From NCBI GenBank assembly GCA_001462235.1, contig LIUI01000036.1:1-43017 (forward strand): DNA of 43,017 nucleotides, in the 5' to 3' direction. Below, piece after piece: positions 41,397 through 43,017 of the stretch. Position 1 is the first letter of the stretch; each line of letters starts with the position of its first letter. A model generated the notes under the pieces. The model was not told the DNA's origin, ran no database searches, and saw nothing but the letters and a program-made list of their open reading frames with translations. The translations under genes were made by a program, and so were the position numbers. The stretch is from Fibrobacteria bacterium GUT307 (GTDB taxonomy: Bacteria; Fibrobacterota; Fibrobacteria; Fibrobacterales; Fibrobacteraceae).

Positions 41397-42791
41397 CTAA
41401 AAATAACCTCTTCTATGAGAAAACCATAAAACAGCAGGTTTGCCGGGCAAATTTGCAAATTCGCCAAATATTCTTTTCTCGTCTTCTGTTGGCAGGTGGG
41501 CACAAGGTTCATCTGCTATGATTAGTTGTGCATTGCAGAGCATGGCACGGGCAGCAGAAAGTTTTTGCCTCTCGCCGCCGCTCAACCCAAAGCCCTTTTC
41601 CCCTATCCACAAATCCAAAGAAAAATTTTCCAACCCAACTTTTTGCAACACATTTTGCATTTCTTCATCAGTCGCATTGGGGGCAGCAAGCAACAAATTA
41701 TCCCTTATAGTTCCGGTAAATAAAAAAGGTTCCTGTTCCAAAAAAACAAAATTATCCGTTCTTTCTGTAAGTTCGCTATTGGGCAAAAAACCGGCTATGG
41801 AATTTGCAAGCAAAGTTTTCCCAGCCCCGGAAGGCGCACTCAAAATCAAAGCATCGCCAGCACTCAGGGTTAATTCATTCGCAGAAAATTCAGAGGGATA
41901 TGGAATAGATGGCGTTGAGTGCGAATTATCATTAATTCTCATTTTTGCGAGTAAAGAAAGCGCACTTTGCAAGGCGATAAAAGGCAATTCTTGCAAAAGC
42001 TCAAACGCTGCAAGCGTGCCGAGCAAAATACCAATCCACACAGGATGGGAAAAACTCCCTGCACCTATAAAAAACATTCCCGCAAGGCAAAAAAACGGCA
42101 TAGCCACAGAAAACATTTCTGCTAAACAATATATTGAATAAACCTCTTTTCTTTTTTTCTCTTCAATGCAACCCAGCTTTTCCCAAGTCTCGGACATTTT
42201 TCCAAAAATTCCCCAAGATTTTTTTTCTGCCATTCCCTGTGCAACAGAAAGAGAAAATTCGCCAAGCTCTTTAGCAGAAATACCCCATTCTTTTGCTCTT
42301 TTTTTAATTAAGAAAAACACTAACACAGAAATCGCAATGAGCAAAAACGCTCCTGCAAAAAAACAAAAAGCATATTGTAAATTTAAGTACGCAAGAACAC
42401 AAATGCTAACAATAAAAGATGCTATGCCGGCAAACAAAGGAACTCCGGCTTTAGGGAGCCAAGACTTATATTCCTCCGCATCCGCAGAAATCCTGCTCAA
42501 CATTTCACTTTCGGAAATTGCGGCTAATTTATACGGCACAAGAGGTTCTAACATTTTGTATAAATGCAAACGAAATTTCTTTAGTTCCTTAAATGCAAGC
42601 GAATGCGAAGATAACCGCTCTGCATAGCGAAAGGCACCTCTTGAAATTCCAAAAAACCGCACGCCAACAACGCCAAGCGAGAGAGCTGCCATCCCTGGCT
42701 GCTCCGCAGCCAAAGCAATTAAATAACCGGCAATAGCCATCAATGCCGTGCTGGAAAACCAACAGAAAAAGGAAAAACAAACAGCCGTCAT
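41397..42791 (-). CDS. CydC-like half ABC transporter (permease-ATPase fusion), short form
   Basis: A 464-residue exporter half with an N-terminal membrane domain (about six helices) resembling CydC: MAIAGYLIALA, then VRFFGISRGAFRYAERLSSH near residues 45-64, the CydC hallmark. The ATPase domain (about 300-464) has Walker A SAPSGAGKT, Q-loop VFLEQEPFLFTGTIRDNL, signature LSGGERQKLSAARA, Walker B LIIADEP and H-loop SHRRGYF. It is shorter than typical CydC (about 550-580), with a trimmed N-terminus and compact ATPase. CydDC exports cysteine/glutathione for cytochrome bd assembly. No CydD partner is seen here. The ATG overlaps the stop of a transposase remnant (ATGA), so the native N-terminus may have been altered. 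Confidence 0.78.
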   Translation of the reverse strand: MTAVCFSFFCWFSSTALMAIAGYLIALAAEQPGMAALSLGVVGVRFFGISRGAFRYAERLSSHSLAFKELKKFRLHLYKMLEPLVPYKLAAISESEMLSRISADAEEYKSWLPKAGVPLFAGIASFIVSICVLAYLNLQYAFCFFAGAFLLIAISVLVFFLIKKRAKEWGISAKELGEFSLSVAQGMAEKKSWGIFGKMSETWEKLGCIEEKKRKEVYSIYCLAEMFSVAMPFFCLAGMFFIGAGSFSHPVWIGILLGTLAAFELLQELPFIALQSALSLLAKMRINDNSHSTPSIPYPSEFSANELTLSAGDALILSAPSGAGKTLLANSIAGFLPNSELTERTDNFVFLEQEPFLFTGTIRDNLLLAAPNATDEEMQNVLQKVGLENFSLDLWIGEKGFGLSGGERQKLSAARAMLCNAQLIIADEPCAHLPTEDEKRIFGEFANLPGKPAVLWFSHRRGYF

Positions 42792-43017
42792 TTATTGGCC
42801 TCATAATCACGAAGTTCACTATTTGTGAAGCTAGAAATTTCTGCTATTTCAAATACGGGTCTGAACAGCTTATTGTTAAACCGAGGTGGAATTTTATTCA
42901 ACTTATTTTTTTTTTGACGTTCTCTCAAAAAAAAATGTATATTTACGTGTATGATGTTGTACACCGCCCCAAATACGGCAACCGGAGCTTTCAGTGCAGG
43001 CCAAGCCTTGCACCCGT
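42788..43017 (-). pseudogene. Remnant of an Rpn-type PD-(D/E)XK transposase/nuclease
   Basis: A minus-strand frame open from the right edge to a TGA at 42790-42788. Codons 42791-42898 translate to a stretch resembling the C-terminus of Rpn/PD-(D/E)XK family transposases: NKIPPRFNNKLFRPVF then EIAEISSFTNSELRDYE. The nuclease core is missing. Upstream of this the frame runs through a T9 tract and an A10 tract (minus-strand order) and then non-family sequence (AWPALKAPVAVFGAVYN), which looks like former leader DNA joined to the C-terminus by deletion. The stop overlaps the ABC transporter ATG. It could instead be the end of an intact gene beyond the window. Confidence 0.55.

Overview
The window most likely comes from an anaerobic bacterium of the Fibrobacterota or a neighbouring FCB-group lineage. 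This is inferred from three things: the gene set (a probable Na+-type membrane pyrophosphatase, nuoLMN, a two-gene NifV, many c-di-GMP and hybrid-kinase proteins), compact operons with ATGA/GTGA overlaps, and promoters with a TAnnTT -10 element. No rRNA, tRNA or CRISPR array was seen, and no gene-free stretch exceeds 300 bases. The longest gap, 7630-7803, holds two divergent promoters and a hairpin repeat.

Region 1 (1-7629, minus strand) is a surface-polysaccharide operon. In transcription order it has a sugar epimerase, a DUF4422 glycosyltransferase, a GT2, an O-antigen polymerase/ligase, two more GT2 enzymes, a hexapeptide acyltransferase fused to a ferredoxin-like remnant, a polysaccharide pyruvyl transferase and a gene cut by the left edge. 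Its distal part is much more A/T-rich than its first gene.

Region 2 (7670-15653) has a DUF3791/DUF3990 toxin-antitoxin-like pair between two copies of a 30-bp hairpin repeat, then a truncated DnaA paralogue with a degenerate ATPase overlapping an M16 zinc peptidase. A convergent operon encodes an HD-GYP response regulator and a large hybrid kinase.

Region 3 (15711-27403) has trpB-hppA, then ssb, a two-helix membrane protein, asd, a small membrane protein and alr. These are opposed by a second signalling operon, a periplasmic-sensor hybrid kinase with a REC-GGDEF diguanylate cyclase.

Region 4 (27453-34798) has a small membrane protein, a type II restriction-modification cassette with a 59-residue ORF, and gmk, all tightly coupled. 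A convergent four-gene operon (thioredoxin-like protein plus three unknowns) follows, then nth, then an AAA ATPase/DUF4276-like pair that could be a defence system.

Region 5 (34815-43017, minus strand) has a CydC-like half ABC transporter, nifV-omega and nifV-alpha (split homocitrate synthase, implying nitrogenase elsewhere), and nuoL-nuoM-nuoN. At the right edge is a remnant of an Rpn-type PD-(D/E)XK transposase.

Across the window, genes that head transcription units usually carry TAnnTT 6-12 nt before the ATG and no Shine-Dalgarno, as expected for leaderless mRNAs. Operon-internal genes instead use Shine-Dalgarno sites or stop/start overlaps. Candidates for something undescribed are the DnaA paralogue, the AAA/DUF4276-like pair, the PKIE-repeat operon and the repeat-flanked DUF3791/DUF3990 cassette.
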